Shown here: positions 11,321 through 22,807 of the stretch, one piece after another
How positions within the stretch are numbered: position 1 is the stretch's first letter
How the letters are laid out: the number at the start of each line of letters is the position of its first letter
Source of the DNA: Megaustenia siamemsis
Lineage: Eukaryota > Mollusca > Gastropoda > Stylommatophora > Ariophantidae
NCBI GenBank assembly: GCA_032433765.1
Contig: JAVIAB010000073.1
Coordinates: 62,022,552 to 62,086,551 of the forward strand
Direction: 5' to 3'
DNA length: 64,000 bases
Notes under the pieces: generated by a model
Told to the model about the DNA's origin: nothing
What the model saw: the letters and a program-made list of their open reading frames with translations, nothing else
Database searches by the model: none
Translations under genes and position numbers: made by a program

Positions 11321-12380
11321 CCGCTTATCTCTGACCTCGTTTATCGCGGGTGGTCGAGTGTCCTCGTGGGGGCTTATCTCAAGTGGGGTCTTATCTCAAG
11401 TGGGTGAGCGGTGCTTATCTCAAGTGGGTGAGTGTCTATTGCTAGCTGGCTATGGTCACCAGTGGTTCTAAAACTTGTGTGTCAGCGGTTCTAAAACTTG
11501 CGACGCCGGTTATCTCGGGTGGGGGTGCCTTTATGGGTCGAGTGTTATTAATATCATCATGTGCCAGGATAGGGGAAAGGGTGCCTTTATAGGTCGAGTA
11601 TCATCAGCATGTGCCAGGATAGGGGTGGGGTGCCTTTATTGGTCGAGTGTTAGTATCAGGTACCCGGATAGGGGTGGTGAAATGGGGGGGTGCCTTTATG
11701 GGTCGAGTGTTATCAGCATCATGTGTGAGGTGGGTAACAGGAGGCGACATGTAAAAAAGGCTGACAAAGCAATGACGTTGAAGGGGTGTGGGTATTGTTA
11801 AATACGACTATCTCGCGGGCGTTGGTCGGCACAGGGTTTGTAGTATCAGCATATACCAGGTGTTAGCGATTTTTTAGTGACACATCATCATCATGTGCCA
11901 CGTCGATCATCAGCGGCATGCGGATGGAACCGGAAGGGTGAGGTCTAAAACTTGGCGTGGAAAAGGGTGCCTTTATTAGTATCATCATCATGTGCCAGGA
12001 TAGTGGGGGAAAGGGTGCCTTTATTGGTCGAGTGTTATCAGCATCATGTGTGAGGATTAGGCAACAGGAGGCGACATGTAAAAAAGGCTAACAAAGCAAT
12101 GACGTTGAAGGGGTATTGTTAGGAAAAGGTAAATACGACTATCTCGCGGGCGTTGGTCGGCACAGGATTTGTAGTATCAGCATATACCAGGTGTTAGCGA
12201 TTTTTAGTGACACATCATCATCATGTGCCACGTCGGTCATCAGCATGGGTTACCTCGGTCATCATCATCAGGGGCCACCTCGGTCATCATGGTCCTCCTC
12301 GGGCATCAGCATCACGGGGCCACCTCGGTCATCATCATCATGGGCCACCTCGGTCATCATCATCATGGTGAGACCGTTGT
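11321..12380. repeat. Complex minisatellite field (left arm)
   Basis: Three layers of tandem repetition. First, units of roughly 55-65 bp containing gtgcctttatgggtcgagtg and catcatgtgccaggat (about 11520-11720). Second, a block of about 300 bp (gcgacatgtaaaaaaggct to tcatcatgtgccacgtcg) present twice, at about 11740-11910 and 12055-12230. Third, short cctcggtcatcatcatc units at 12235-12370. Apparent open frames here are repeat translations. The array truncates the protease gene. It is mirrored at 18386-19480. Confidence 0.75.
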
Positions 12381-12553
12381 AAAAGAGGGCCACCCAATGC
12401 TCACCGGGTTCGTGTGCCGGGTCGGTGTTTATGCTGCGGTCGCCGTTGGGTCGATGCTGGAGGGGTAAGTGGTTTCGCGGAATGACACTAACAAGGGAAC
12501 AACGTCGAACGAAAATATCCGACATCAAAAGGTTGTAAATCTCCATCGTGTTC

Positions 12554-12555
<2 letters not shown>
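12381..12555 (-). pseudogene. PRO: Polinton cysteine protease N-terminal remnant (left arm)
   Basis: Minus-strand pieces MEIYNLLMSD, INTDPAHEPGEHWVALF match the N-terminal half of the Ulp1/adenain-like protease of Polintons, including the catalytic His in GEHW. After GEHWVALF the gene is lost into the minisatellite. Frameshifts separate the pieces. It lies just downstream of the capsid gene, the same order as in Polinton A. Confidence 0.7.
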
Positions 12556-12589
<34 letters not shown>

Positions 12590-12594
<5 letters not shown>

Positions 12595-13840
12595 CGGCGA
12601 AGTCTGTTTGAATCTGCCTTGTCTTGGACACCTCGAGCACTGAGTCCAACTCGGCGTAGACGATGACTTGTAGGGGAGTAGTTTGTGGGAGCGGCAAACT
12701 TGAGCTCTATCGACAAGGGTCCGCTTGTGGCTAGCTCAAAATGGGAGCCGTCCAGTAGACTAGCCGAGAGGTCAAAACCAAATAGCCAATATCCGTCCTT
12801 GAACTCTCTATACTCAACGTTATTGCCGGCGTCTTTACCAATCAGACCCATGGCCAGATTTGTACCGAAAAAAAGCTCTCGCGTATTGATTTCGCTCAAA
12901 GTCCATAGTTAGAGGCTTTCCCGAGATACATTTCCCGTCGACCGTCAGGTTCATATAAATCAGACCAAAGTGTTGAAAATTGAACGGGTTAGCTGTATAA
13001 ACACCATTAAACGCACTGGTCGTAATCAGACCTATCACTATACGGGTCGGTGTTTGAGACAAAAATAAATTGTCTTGACTGTGGGAGAACATCCCCCTAG
13101 CGATGGAAAATTCATTGATGGTAACCCTCTTGATCGGGTACCGAGCATTCCCGCTTAAGAGAGCCTTTTCGTGGGCCAGAGAAATCGCGGGGTTTAGCTT
13201 AGCTTTCCTGACCACGAGCGCGGCGTAGGTGATAACACTCTTATAACCCGCAGACCTATCGTGAGTCACGAGGCTGAACACATCCTTAGAGGGCGTGAGT
13301 TTTATCTTTACATCGACTCTGTTTAACATGTAACGATCCTGCACAAAGACATCAGAGTGCAAACGACCCATCATTTCAACCTCTTTACTACCCGAAGTCA
13401 AAGCGCGCCGTGTTTTAAAACCATCATTTTCCTCCAAATCGTCATGGTGGCCAGCTGTGTCTTTGTAGAACAGAGCGGCCGTCAAGTATCCCGTTTTCGC
13501 ATCCTCCCCGTAGTTTAGCGTAGCCTCAAACACTGCTCTAAAAGGAAAGGTATTATCCGACGGTGTAAAAACGTGTCGTTTAGCGATACGTCGACTTGTG
13601 AAAATAGACTGTGAAGATAATTGTTGACCGGTCCTACCTCAGCATCGGGTGGTACACTGTCACCATTCGGGAGGGTGATCTTGACCCGCAGCTGCAAAAA
13701 ACGTGTTGAAAAGATCTAGATACTCCTCGCTGTTTCCAGAAATGAAAAACTCTATCGGTGCGCTATGCGACAAGGCTGCGATCGGACGAATTTCAATAAA
13801 CTCGGTCCTACCTCAGCATCGGGTGGTACACTGTCACCAT
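12590..13840 (-). pseudogene. MCP: Polinton major capsid protein, decayed (left arm)
   Basis: Double jelly-roll capsid protein, recognised by DAEVGPVNNYLHSLFSQVDV, EMMGRLHSDVFVQDRYMLN, ANPFNFQHFGLIYMNLTVDG and the C-terminal VIVYAELDSVLEV stretch, all hallmarks of the Polinton MCP family. Frames run 13697-13515 and 13533-12835, then 12899-12552 in another frame, ending at the stop 12590-12592. Left-only lesions are an indel near 13565 and an extra A near 12870. Shared with the right arm are a frameshift near 12680 and a 43-bp duplication at the 5' end (13803-13845). A CT tract follows the stop. Confidence 0.85.
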
Positions 13841-13843
13841 TCG

Positions 13844-13879
<36 letters not shown>

Positions 13880-14653
13880 ACAAGGTAGTCGTGTTATTCT
13901 ATGACGGTCCTGAAAACAATGTAACTAAAGAGGGGCTTCACTGTAACACTTTAGTATTTGAATATCAATTGGAATAAATAATTATATATAAAATACCTCC
14001 TTTAACCTGTATCACAGAGAAATTATACCCCTCACCTTTCGCCCACGGCAACATTCCGCGTTGATAATATAAAGTATCGGCATCAATATGGGTCACCATA
14101 CCGTCCCCCCTTCCCTCAACACAAGCCCGTTGGTGTAGAGTGAACATTCTCGGTATCTGCCTCTAGTGTGCTGTTAGCGGGTGACCATGAGACCAGGTGT
14201 GCAAATCTAAATAACGAAGTGGTTGTGCTGATTCTAAAAAATGGAGAAAAGGGGTGTTTTCCCTTTTGATTGTTCGTCACGGGATGTAAATATGTTGTCG
14301 GTGTTATTAGTGAAGAAGTTTTTAGTATCGCTGACATGGTGACTTAACGTCGTCGGCATCATCATCATCATCATCATCATGGGGCATAGCCGTTGGCGTG
14401 TTTTGTAGTAAGATGGGTAATGTGACCGGTTTGTAAATCAGCTAACTTTTGGAAATCTAAGAGTAACTTTAAATAATGACGGTCTCAGAAAGTATGCACA
14501 GTTAAGAAAGTTGGTAGATCAAGTTATATCTTTTGTTGGTTCGGGTCGGCGCGGGGGGCTCGTCGGCTCGTCGCGGCGGGGGTCGTCGTGTCGTCGCGGA
14601 GGCTCGTCGGGTCGGCGCGGGCAACATCACCACGTGTAGTGATTAAATAGTGA

Positions 14654-14710
<57 letters not shown>

Positions 14711-14891
14711 ACATTCACGGTAAAGCAAAACAAAAATTCGTTCTATATTTCACAACTTTATTATTAATACAACACATATTTGAGTTATGAAAAAAGAAAA
14801 CGGACTTATTTTAAAAAGGATAAAAATCAATATTTAAATGGCGAGGGGTACTTTATCACAGATTCAATCTACTTGCTAAAATAATTGTTCT

Positions 14892-14893
<2 letters not shown>
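13841..14893. other. Innermost left arm, no recognised gene
   Basis: Contains (CT)n tracts at 13845-13877 and 14657-14707, a (ATC)n run at 14358-14380 followed by a LINE-tail-like sequence, and a very GC-rich stretch at 14537-14625 with cgtcg/tcgtcgg repetition. A 73-codon minus frame (14116-14337) and a 60-codon frame (13965-14147) are identical in the right arm, but I recognise neither; the identity follows from the palindrome and is not evidence of selection. Confidence 0.55.
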
Positions 14894-14977
<84 letters not shown>

Positions 14978-15899
14978 ATCAAACATTTCAGATCGAATAA
15001 TGAGACTGTAACGTCAAGAATTTCGTAGTATGGCCCAGCTACTTTTTAGTGTAAGTTTAAGCTCAGAAGACGAGGAAAGTTATGAAGAGTCTGAGTGGTC
15101 ATTGGAAGAGCAAGCTTTCCCATCTTGGACACCACCTAATCCTTATTTTAATAATGGGTTACCTTTAGATTCCATCTTCAAGAAGATCCCCGATAGTGTG
15201 GTAAACAGAAATGAAACCTCTGAGCGGTTGAGGATTCAGCCACTTTCCATATTAAATTCGAGCTCACAGGATGAGGAGAGTGAAGAAAGTTCCGAGCTTA
15301 GAGGTGTAGAGAATTCTGTTCCGGAGTTAGATTACGAGGAAGTTAATGCTCGATGGAATGAGATTTACCCTACTATCACCAACACTTCCACTCAACCACA
15401 CGATCCGACAAAAAATATAATTAACAGGGTATGTATTTGTTCTTTGGTTACTTAATGTTACAGGCGATTTATAGTCTGATATACCAACACCATATGTATC
15501 GATCGTTAATTTCATGACTTAACAGAGATTTCTATAAGTCCAATTTTTCTTCTAAACACAGACACTCAAGTTCGTTATAACTACCAACATCACATCTCCT
15601 AATCCAAATATAGTTTTCATTTTCTTAAAACTTAAGTACCAGTAATGTATCGAGATTAACTACCCTAACGAATGTTTCATTAAACCGTATACTATCCTAA
15701 TAAGAGTTGTATTAAACCTTATAGTTCGACTTTTCATTAGGTTTGTTTTGCCGCGGCGCCTGATATCATTTCATTTGTTGATCTGGAAGCTGAGGACCGC
15801 ATGCCTCATTGGCACCAGTTTGCGCTTGATCATGAAAGATTTGAAAGCCGTATTCGGGAGTATGGTAAAATCATCTCACCTGTTCTGGAGTCTGGTCAC
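14894..15899. other. Loop at the centre of the Polinton B palindrome
   Basis: About 1 kb not duplicated in the arms. It begins with (CT)n 14895-14924 and (AT)n 14925-14968, then the two-exon gene described separately. Only the final dozen codons of that gene extend into the right arm. The asymmetry shows the exact junction of the two arms. Confidence 0.8.
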
Positions 15900-15935
15900 A
15901 GAACAATTATTTTAGCAAGTAGATTGAATCTGTGA
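15030..15935 (+). CDS. Predicted two-exon acidic protein in the palindrome loop
   Basis: Exon 1 is 15030-15428 (133 codons), then an intron with gtatgt at 15429 and a pyrimidine-rich ttttcattag ending at 15740, then exon 2, 15741-15935 (65 codons including the TGA). The frame is continuous across the splice at a codon boundary. The product is about 197 residues. The N-terminal two thirds are rich in E, D and S (SSEDEESYEESEWSLEEQ; SSSQDEESEESSELRG). Exon 2 is better ordered (FVDLEAEDRMPHWHQFALDH). I do not recognise the family. Acidic serine-rich N-termini occur in some transposase and nuclear proteins, but that is only a resemblance. It is one of the few undamaged reading frames in the nest. 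Confidence 0.5.
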
Positions 15936-16076
15936 TAAAGTACCCCTCGCCATTTAAATATTGATTTTTATCCTTTTAAAATAAGTCCGTTTTCTTTTTT
16001 CATAACTCAAATATGTGTTGTATTAATAATAAAGTTGTGAAATATAGAACGAATTATTGTTTTGCTTTACCGTGAA

Positions 16077-16122
<46 letters not shown>

Positions 16123-16870
16123 TCACTATTTAATCACTACACGTGGTGATGTTGCCCGCGCCGACCCGACGAGCCTCCGCGACGAGCCGACGAGCCCCCC
16201 GCGCCGACCCGAACCAACAAAAGATATAACTTGATCTACCAACTTTCTTAACTGTGCATACTTTCTGAGACCGTCATTATTTAAAGTTACTCTTAGATTT
16301 CCAAAAGTTAGCTGATTTACAAACCGGTCACATTACCCATCTTACTACAAAACACGCCAACGGCTATGCCCCATGATGATGATGATGATGATGATGCCGA
16401 CGACGTTAAGTCACCATGTCAGCGATACTAAAAACTTCTTCACTAATAACACCGACAACATATTTACATCCCGTGACGAACAATCAAAAGGGAAAACACC
16501 CCTTTTCTCCATTTTTTAGAATCAGCACAACCACTTCGTTATTTAGATTTGCACACCTGGTCTCATGGTCACCCGCTAACAGCACACTAGAGGCAGATAC
16601 CGAGAATGTTCACTCTACACCAACGGGCTTGTGTTGAGGGAAGGGGGGACGGTATGGTGACCCATATTGATGCTGATACTTTATATTATCAACGCGGAAT
16701 GTTGCCGTGGGCGAAAGGTGAGGGGTATAATTTCTCTGTGATACAGGTTAAAGGAGGTATTTTATATATAATTATTTATTCCAATTGATATTCAAATACT
16801 AAAGTGTTACAGTGAAGCCCCTCTTTAGTTACATTGTTTTCAGGACCGTCATAGAATAACACGACTACCT

Positions 16871-16909
<39 letters not shown>
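15936..16909. other. Innermost right arm, no recognised gene
   Basis: Mirror of 13841-14893: (GA)n tracts at 16082-16120 and 16874-16907, a (GAT)n run around 16372-16396, and small open frames at 16416-16637 and 16606-16788 without recognisable features. Confidence 0.55.
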
Positions 16910-18152
16910 CGAATGGTGACAGTGTACCACCCGATGCTGAGGTAGGACCGAGTTTATTGAAATTCGTCCGATCGCAGCCTTGTCGCATAGCGCACCGATA
17001 GAGTTTTTCATTTCTGGAAACAGCGAGGAGTATCTAGATCTTTTCAACACGTTTTTTGCAGCTGCGGGTCAAGATCACCCTCCCGAATGGTGACAGTGTA
17101 CCACCCGATGTTGAGGTAGGACCGGTCAACAATGATCTTCACAGTCTATTTTCACAAGTCGACGTATCGCTAAACGACACGTTGGTTACACCGTCGGATA
17201 ATACCTATCCTTTTAGAGCAGTGTTTGAGGCTACGCTAAACTACGGGGAGGATGCGAAAACGGGATACTTGACGGCCGCTCTGTTCTACAAAGACACAGC
17301 TGGCCACCATGACGATTTGGATGGTTTTAAAACACGGCGCGCTTTGACTTCGGGTAGTAAAGAGGTTGAAATGATGGGTCGTTTGCACTCTGATGTCTTT
17401 GTGCAGGATCGTTACATGTTAAACAGAGTCGATGTAAGATAAAACTCACGCCCTCTAAGGATGTGTTCAGCCTCGTGACTCACGATAGGTCTGCGGGTTA
17501 TAAGAGTGTTATCACCTACGCCGCGCTCGTGGTCAGGAAAGCTAAGCTAAACCCCGCGATTTCTCTGGCCCACGAAAAGGCTCTCTTAAGCGGGAATGCT
17601 CGGTACCCGATCAAGAGGGTTACCATCAAGACATTTTCCATCGCTAGGGGGATGTTCTCCCACAGTCAAGACAATTTATTTTTGTCTCAAACACCGACCC
17701 GTATAGTGATAGGTCTGATTACGACTAGTGCGTTTAATGGTGTTTATACAGCTAACCCGTTCAATTTTCAACACTTTGGTCTGATTTATATGAACCTGAC
17801 GGTCGACGGGAAATGTATCTCGGGAAAGCCTCTAACTATGGACTTTGAGCGAAATCAATACGCGAGAGCTTTTTTCGGTACAAATCTGGCCATGGGTCTG
17901 ATTGGTAAAGACGCCGGCAATAACGTTGAATATAGAGAGTTCAAGGACGGATATTGGCTATTTGGTTTTGACCTCTCGGCTAGTCTACTGGACGGCTCCC
18001 ATTTTGAGCTAGCCACAAGCGGACACTTATCGATAGAGCTCAAGTTTGCCGCTCCCACAAACTACTCCCCTACAAGTCATAGTCTACGCCGAGTTGGACT
18101 CAGTGCTCGAGGTGTCCAAGACAAGGCAGATTCTAACAGACTTCGCTGTTTG

Positions 18153-18153
<1 letters not shown>
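16910..18153 (+). pseudogene. MCP: Polinton major capsid protein, nearly complete (right arm)
   Basis: Best preserved capsid copy in the window. The N-terminal part starts near 16950 (FIEIRPIAALSHSAPIEFFI, EEYLDLFNT), the body is read at 17056-17442, and after a one-base loss near 17441 it continues at 17463-18060. The last 25 residues are in another frame (VIVYAELDSVLEV to the stop 18151-18153). Family: Polinton double jelly-roll MCP (long catalogued as F54H12.2-like). The 5' end is scrambled: the segment encoding PNGDSVPPDAEVGP occurs out of place at 16910-16950 as well as at its normal site 17082-17123. The (GA)n at 18155-18191 begins two bases after the stop and separates it from the protease. 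Confidence 0.88.
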
Positions 18154-18193
<40 letters not shown>

Positions 18194-18195
<2 letters not shown>

Positions 18196-18385
18196 GAACA
18201 CGATGGAGATTTACAACCTTTTGATGTCGGATATTTTTGTTCGACGTTGTTCCCTTGTTAGTGTCATTCCGCGAAACCACTTACCCCTCCAGCATCGACC
18301 CAACGGCGACCGCAGCCTTTGTCATAAACACCGACCCGGCACACGAACCCGGTGAGCATTGGGTGGCCCTCTTTTACAACGGTCT
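18194..18385 (+). pseudogene. PRO: Polinton cysteine protease N-terminal remnant (right arm)
   Basis: An ATG directly behind the (GA)n tract opens MNTMEIYNLLMSD. After frameshifts INTDPAHEPGEHWVALF follows, with the catalytic His of the Ulp1/adenain-like fold. The reading then dissolves into GATGATGACC repeats, so the catalytic Cys half is missing, as in the left arm. Confidence 0.7.
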
Positions 18386-19424
18386 CACCATGATAATGAT
18401 GACCGAGGTGGCCCATGATGATGATGACCGAGGTGGCCCCATGATGCTGATGACCGAGGTGGTCCATGATGACCGAGGTGGCCCCTGATGATGATGACCG
18501 AGGTAACCCATGCTGATGACCGACGTGGCACATGATGATGATGTGTCACTAAAAATCGCTAACACCTGGTATATGCTGATACTACAAATCCTGTGCCGAC
18601 CAACGCCCGCGAGATAGTCGTATTTACCTTTTCCTAACAATACCCCTTCAATGTCATTGCTTTGTTAGCCTTTTTTACATGTCGCCTCCTGTTGCCTAAT
18701 CCTCACACATGATGCTGATAACACTCGACCAATAAAGGCACCCTTTCCCCCACTATCCTGGCACATGATGATGATACTAATAAAGGCACCCTTTTCCACG
18801 CCAAGTTTTAGACCTCACCCTTCCGGTTCCATCCGCATGCCGCTGATGACCGACGTGGCACATGATGATGATGTGTCACTAAAAAATCGCTAACACCTGG
18901 TATATGCTGATACTACAAACCCTGTGCCGACCAACGCCCGCGAGATAGTCGTATTTAACAATACCCCCCTTCAACGTCATTGCTTTGTCAGCCTTTTTTA
19001 CATGTCGCCTCCTGTTACCCACCTCACACATGATGCTGATAATACTCGACCCATAAAGGCACCCCCCTTTCACCACCCCTATCCGGGTACCTGATACTAA
19101 CACTCGACCAATAAAGGCACCACACCCCTATCCTGGCACATGCTGATGATACTCGACCTATAAAGGCACCCTTTCCCCTATCCTGGCACATGATGATATT
19201 AATAACACTCGACCCATAAAGGCACCCCCACCCGAGATAACCGGCGTCGCAAGTTTTAGAACCGCTGACACACAAGTTTTAGAACCACTGGTGACCATAG
19301 CCAGCGAGCAATAGACACTCACCCACTTGAGATAAGCACCGCTCACCCACTTGAGATAAGACCCCACGAGGCCACCCGACCACCCGCGATAAACGAGGTC
19401 AGAGATAAGCGGTCACCTGAGATT
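18386..19424. repeat. Complex minisatellite field (right arm)
   Basis: Mirror of 11321-12380: gatgatgaccgaggtggccc units at 18395-18520, the approximately 300-bp duplicated block (18530-18680 and 18840-19010), and the ctcgacc-ataaaggcacccc units at about 18720-18790 and 19040-19230. Unit counts and small indels differ between arms. Confidence 0.75.
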
Positions 19425-19497
19425 ATATCGTGCTGCACGTACAGTACGTGCTGCACCAAATCGATGTTCAAAACCCCCTAGATCACTACTTATGTTG
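19425..19497 (-). repeat. AGTAGTG...GTGCAGCACG hairpin motif, B right arm
   Basis: Contains a strong hairpin, cgtgctgcacgtacagtacg followed by tgctgcacc, and ends gggttttgaacat-inverse / gatcactact. Matches a motif in both arms of Polinton C although the two elements otherwise share little sequence. Confidence 0.55.
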
Positions 19498-20870
19498 TAC
19501 AGTGGACAGACAAATGTGGTCGGGGATGATGGTTGTCTACGTCCGTTGGTATGGTACATGCTAATCATGGTCTTATCATGATATTCCTCCCACCCGAGGA
19601 TTCCGTCATCGTGTCCTTTTTCATGATCGTTAACCAAATTTGACACTCAAGCCAGGTATTGTCTACCAGGAAGGCGGGCTATACATACCATACCTAGACC
19701 ATTGAGATGACAACAAGGCTCCCATGATTTACAGGCTCATCATCTTCACGTCGATAGGATGGAAAACATCGAGCTCAATCACAGCTTAGGATATGTTGGG
19801 CGCGAAGATCCCTAGATGCCGAATTTCATTCCAGGAAACCTTACTTAAACATTACAATGAGGGTGAAGGCCAGTGTTCAGGTATTTGACAATGTCAGAGT
19901 TCGAAATTGACTTCTTCAAGCTTGCTAACAACGTAGCCTCGATGACTGTGTTTTCAGGCTCGTTAACCATATTTGACACTTGGGACAGGTATCATCTGGT
20001 TGGGAGGAGATCTCTCCATACCATACCTTGACTCAGAAAACTGACAAAAAGAAGATCTCCACGAATTACAGACCTATCAGCCTCCTCCCTTGTGTATGAA
20101 CGTTGGTGGAGAAGATGATCATTTGCAGGTGTGTCTGCAAGATGGAAATCTCTTCGCTTCAACACATCTAGGATACATCCAAATTGAAGTTCAGATGATA
20201 TATCTCACACACAACACAGTTCCGATAGTGTATAGGAACAGTCCCATGCAGACACCAGTCACATCACTAGGCAACATTTTCAGTGACACCTCTCTCAACA
20301 CAAACTTTACATTACTTACACCAGAACCACTAGCTACAAGTTTGTACCACGTCGTGGATTTACGCAGAGATACTATGTTTCAACTACCTCTGTCTGTCAT
20401 GGCATCACAATCCTTCACATATTCATCACCAAATAAATATTTTAAAAAAAAAATTGTTGTTGTCAGCAACAATAACGACAACCGTATCTGTCATGTCAAC
20501 AACATGTTCACTCAACCATCATGGTGTTTCGACAATAACACCATCATCTTTTTCACATGTGTCACCAACAGCACATCCCCGTGTTTCGACTAACTCGGTC
20601 ATTATGGATTAAGCCTTGATTTTGACCTCATCTGAATATCCACTATTGAAAAGAGCCCGTTCAACAGCTGTTAAACTATCTCAACTTTTCCACACACACA
20701 CACAAATTATCGATGCCACTCGTAACGCTGTCTGTGAGTTTATGAGAGATAACGCTGTCAAAAATATCTTGTTGTTGATCCCTCGTATTACCATCTCAAT
20801 AGTTCCCAGTTTTAAAGGATGACTGAGATAGGTAATTTGTACAGGTCGCAAACAGCCATAATAAAATATA
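19498..20870. other. RT-derived debris with one unrecognised 167-codon frame (right arm)
   Basis: Mirror of 8626-9940. On the plus strand NYRPISLLPC near 20070-20100 is a non-LTR RT motif, and a diverged second RT scrap lies around 19665-19790. The 167-codon frame at 20090-20593 overlaps the RT piece in another phase and has low complexity of no known family; I regard it as probably non-functional. Confidence 0.5.
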
Positions 20871-20874
20871 ACAA

Positions 20875-21880
20875 AGAGAACTCGATACCTATTTTATAAA
20901 AATAGGAGTAAAACAGGGATGCATCCTATCACCATGCTAGTGCAATCTATATACTGAGAATATCTTTAAAAACATCACAGAAATGCCAGGCCTAAACATT
21001 AATGGAAAGATAATCAATAACCTAAAATATACTGATGATACTGTATTACTAGCAGAAAATCCTAAAGATCTACAACAATTACTTAATGAATTAAACATGA
21101 CAAGCAAAAAAAAAATAATTATGAATTAGATATGGATATCAAAACGAGTAAAACTATGATCATAAACAAAGAAAATATTCAAAACCAACAAGTGGATATA
21201 AAAATTGAAGGAATAGACCTGGAGACAGTTCAGAACTACAGCTACTTTGGACATAGTATAACCAGTGATGGTAAATGTAAAATTGAAATAAGCAAAAGAA
21301 TAAGAATGGGAAAAAAATAACTTTAATGCCATATAAATATACCACCATCAAAGCAAATAACATCAGGGCTAAAACTAAGAATACCACAATGATGTCTTCT
21401 CAACATTCCTATATGGTGCAGAAACAGGGACCTTAGACAAGAAAACAGAACAGAGAATTGAAGCCTTTGAAATGTGGATATATAGAAGAATATGTAGACT
21501 TGTATGGAACGAGATGAAAACAAACAATGAAGTATTAAAACAACTAAAAATGAAAAAAGAACTGCTAAACACAATTAATACAAGACATATGTGGTTTTTG
21601 GGTCATGTTAAAAGAAACACAACAGCATACTAAAAGTAATCTTGGAGGGGAAAATACAAGGTAAAAGAGGAAGAGGTAGACCAAGACTAACATGGATGAA
21701 TAACATCAAAAGATGGATAAGTCAGCCTATGACAACCTGCACCATCAAAGCAAGAGACAGAGCAGTGTTTGCTACCATCAGTCACAATATCATACATATA
21801 CCATGTTCTCCCTCAACTAGAAAATACATTAACTATAGAAGATTATTGGAAACAGGTAAATGAAATATGGAAAGAGACAT
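20875..21880 (+). mobile_element. LINE reverse transcriptase fragment (right arm)
   Basis: Mirror of 7560-8625. Plus-strand pieces include a GVKQGCILSP-type motif B near 20905-20935, NLKYTDDTVLLAENPKD near 21020-21070, and KIQGKRGRGRPRLTWMNNIK near 21645-21710. One A-run length difference near 21112 changes the frame relative to the left copy. Confidence 0.8.
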
Positions 21881-22099
21881 GCGAAGAAACGCTGAGCACA
21901 AGAGAATGCTAGAAAAAGTCACGGATGACAGCAGAGACTCTGGATACAATTGTAGAAAGAAAAGAATAAGAAGGTAGACATAAATAACAACAAAAAGAGA
22001 GGAAATAAAAACCAAGACACAGGAAGCTTACACAGAGGTTAACAAAGAAGTGGGAAGATGCCTTAAAATGGATAAGAGGAAATATATAGATAAACTAAC

Positions 22100-22290
22100 T
22101 AAAGAGGGAGAGGAAGCCGGCTTTCCGTTATGAGAGACAGATACCGATTATTTATACTTGGGTTAAGTACACCCACATTAGACGACATAGTTAAACGAGC
22201 TCTGGAATACTTAGAGATGGAACGAGACCGTAGGGCAGACCGGTGTTGAGATATAAGGATGTTTGCAGGGCTTTCTTGAGGGAATTTTTT
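22100..22290 (+). pseudogene. POLB: PolB palm remnant (right arm)
   Basis: Mirror of 7150-7345: GACAGATACCGATTAT (motif C, DTD) then TPTLDDIVKRALEYLEMERD. Outward orientation. Short and frameshifted. Confidence 0.7.
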
Positions 22291-22807
22291 TTTAAATATC
22301 AGTGAAAGAAACATAAAATGTGGCTGCAGATCGTAGCACATGGAGAGCATAATAAAGAAATGGCGCAGCACGTTTCGAGACAGTGTTGTTATAAAATTCA
22401 GAAGACAAAAAAAAAAAAAAAAAAAAAAAAACGCATCTTGTTCATTTTGTATATTGATCAGTCTGTCCAGGATTGGTAATTTCAGTCACGTGCAATGGTT
22501 TTCCGTGAAACAGCACCGTGTTTGAGACACAAATGTTTATCAACTACTGACTTACCATGATTGCTTGCTACAAACCGTCTGTCATGACGTCACTGGTTAT
22601 GTAGTTTTATTTTTTTATCATAATGCTCACCTCCGATTAACATTAATTACCTAGGCTGTTTAATAAGACATGAGCTCGGTGTCCGACATAGACTCATGCT
22701 GGAGTATAATGTGTCACAGCCTCAAACATATATTATATCCCTTTATTGGTCAGACTATGTTATATTCTTCATTCGATCTTTGAATTGTTATTATCATTGA
22801 AATGTTT
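22291..22807. other. Noncoding Polinton B arm segment next to Polinton C
   Basis: Mirror of 6640-7149. It contains a poly-A run at 22407-22431. Its last bases, atagtg (22808-22813), form the left target duplication of Polinton C. No gene seen. Confidence 0.6.

Larger units (their letters stand above)
3147..14893 (+). repeat. Polinton B left arm of palindrome
   Basis: Pairs with 15900-31894. From outside in: noncoding outer part, PolB remnant, LINE fragment, further RT fragments, minisatellite field, protease remnant, capsid gene, GA/CT tracts. Two insertions are unique to this arm: a 1.6-kb retrocopy-like insert (4922-6521) and a foldback element (9947-11243). It carries its own capsid frameshifts near 12870 and 13565 that the right arm lacks. 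The inner limit is set where cagaacaattattttagc stops pairing, at 14893 and 15900. Confidence 0.88.

Noticed and set aside
12552..12899. Proteins ending in long Arg-Glu or Ser-Leu runs (also near 13703, 14524, 17463-18197 tail, 35286)
   Set aside because: These runs are (GA)n or (CT)n microsatellite translations joined to out-of-frame capsid sequence.
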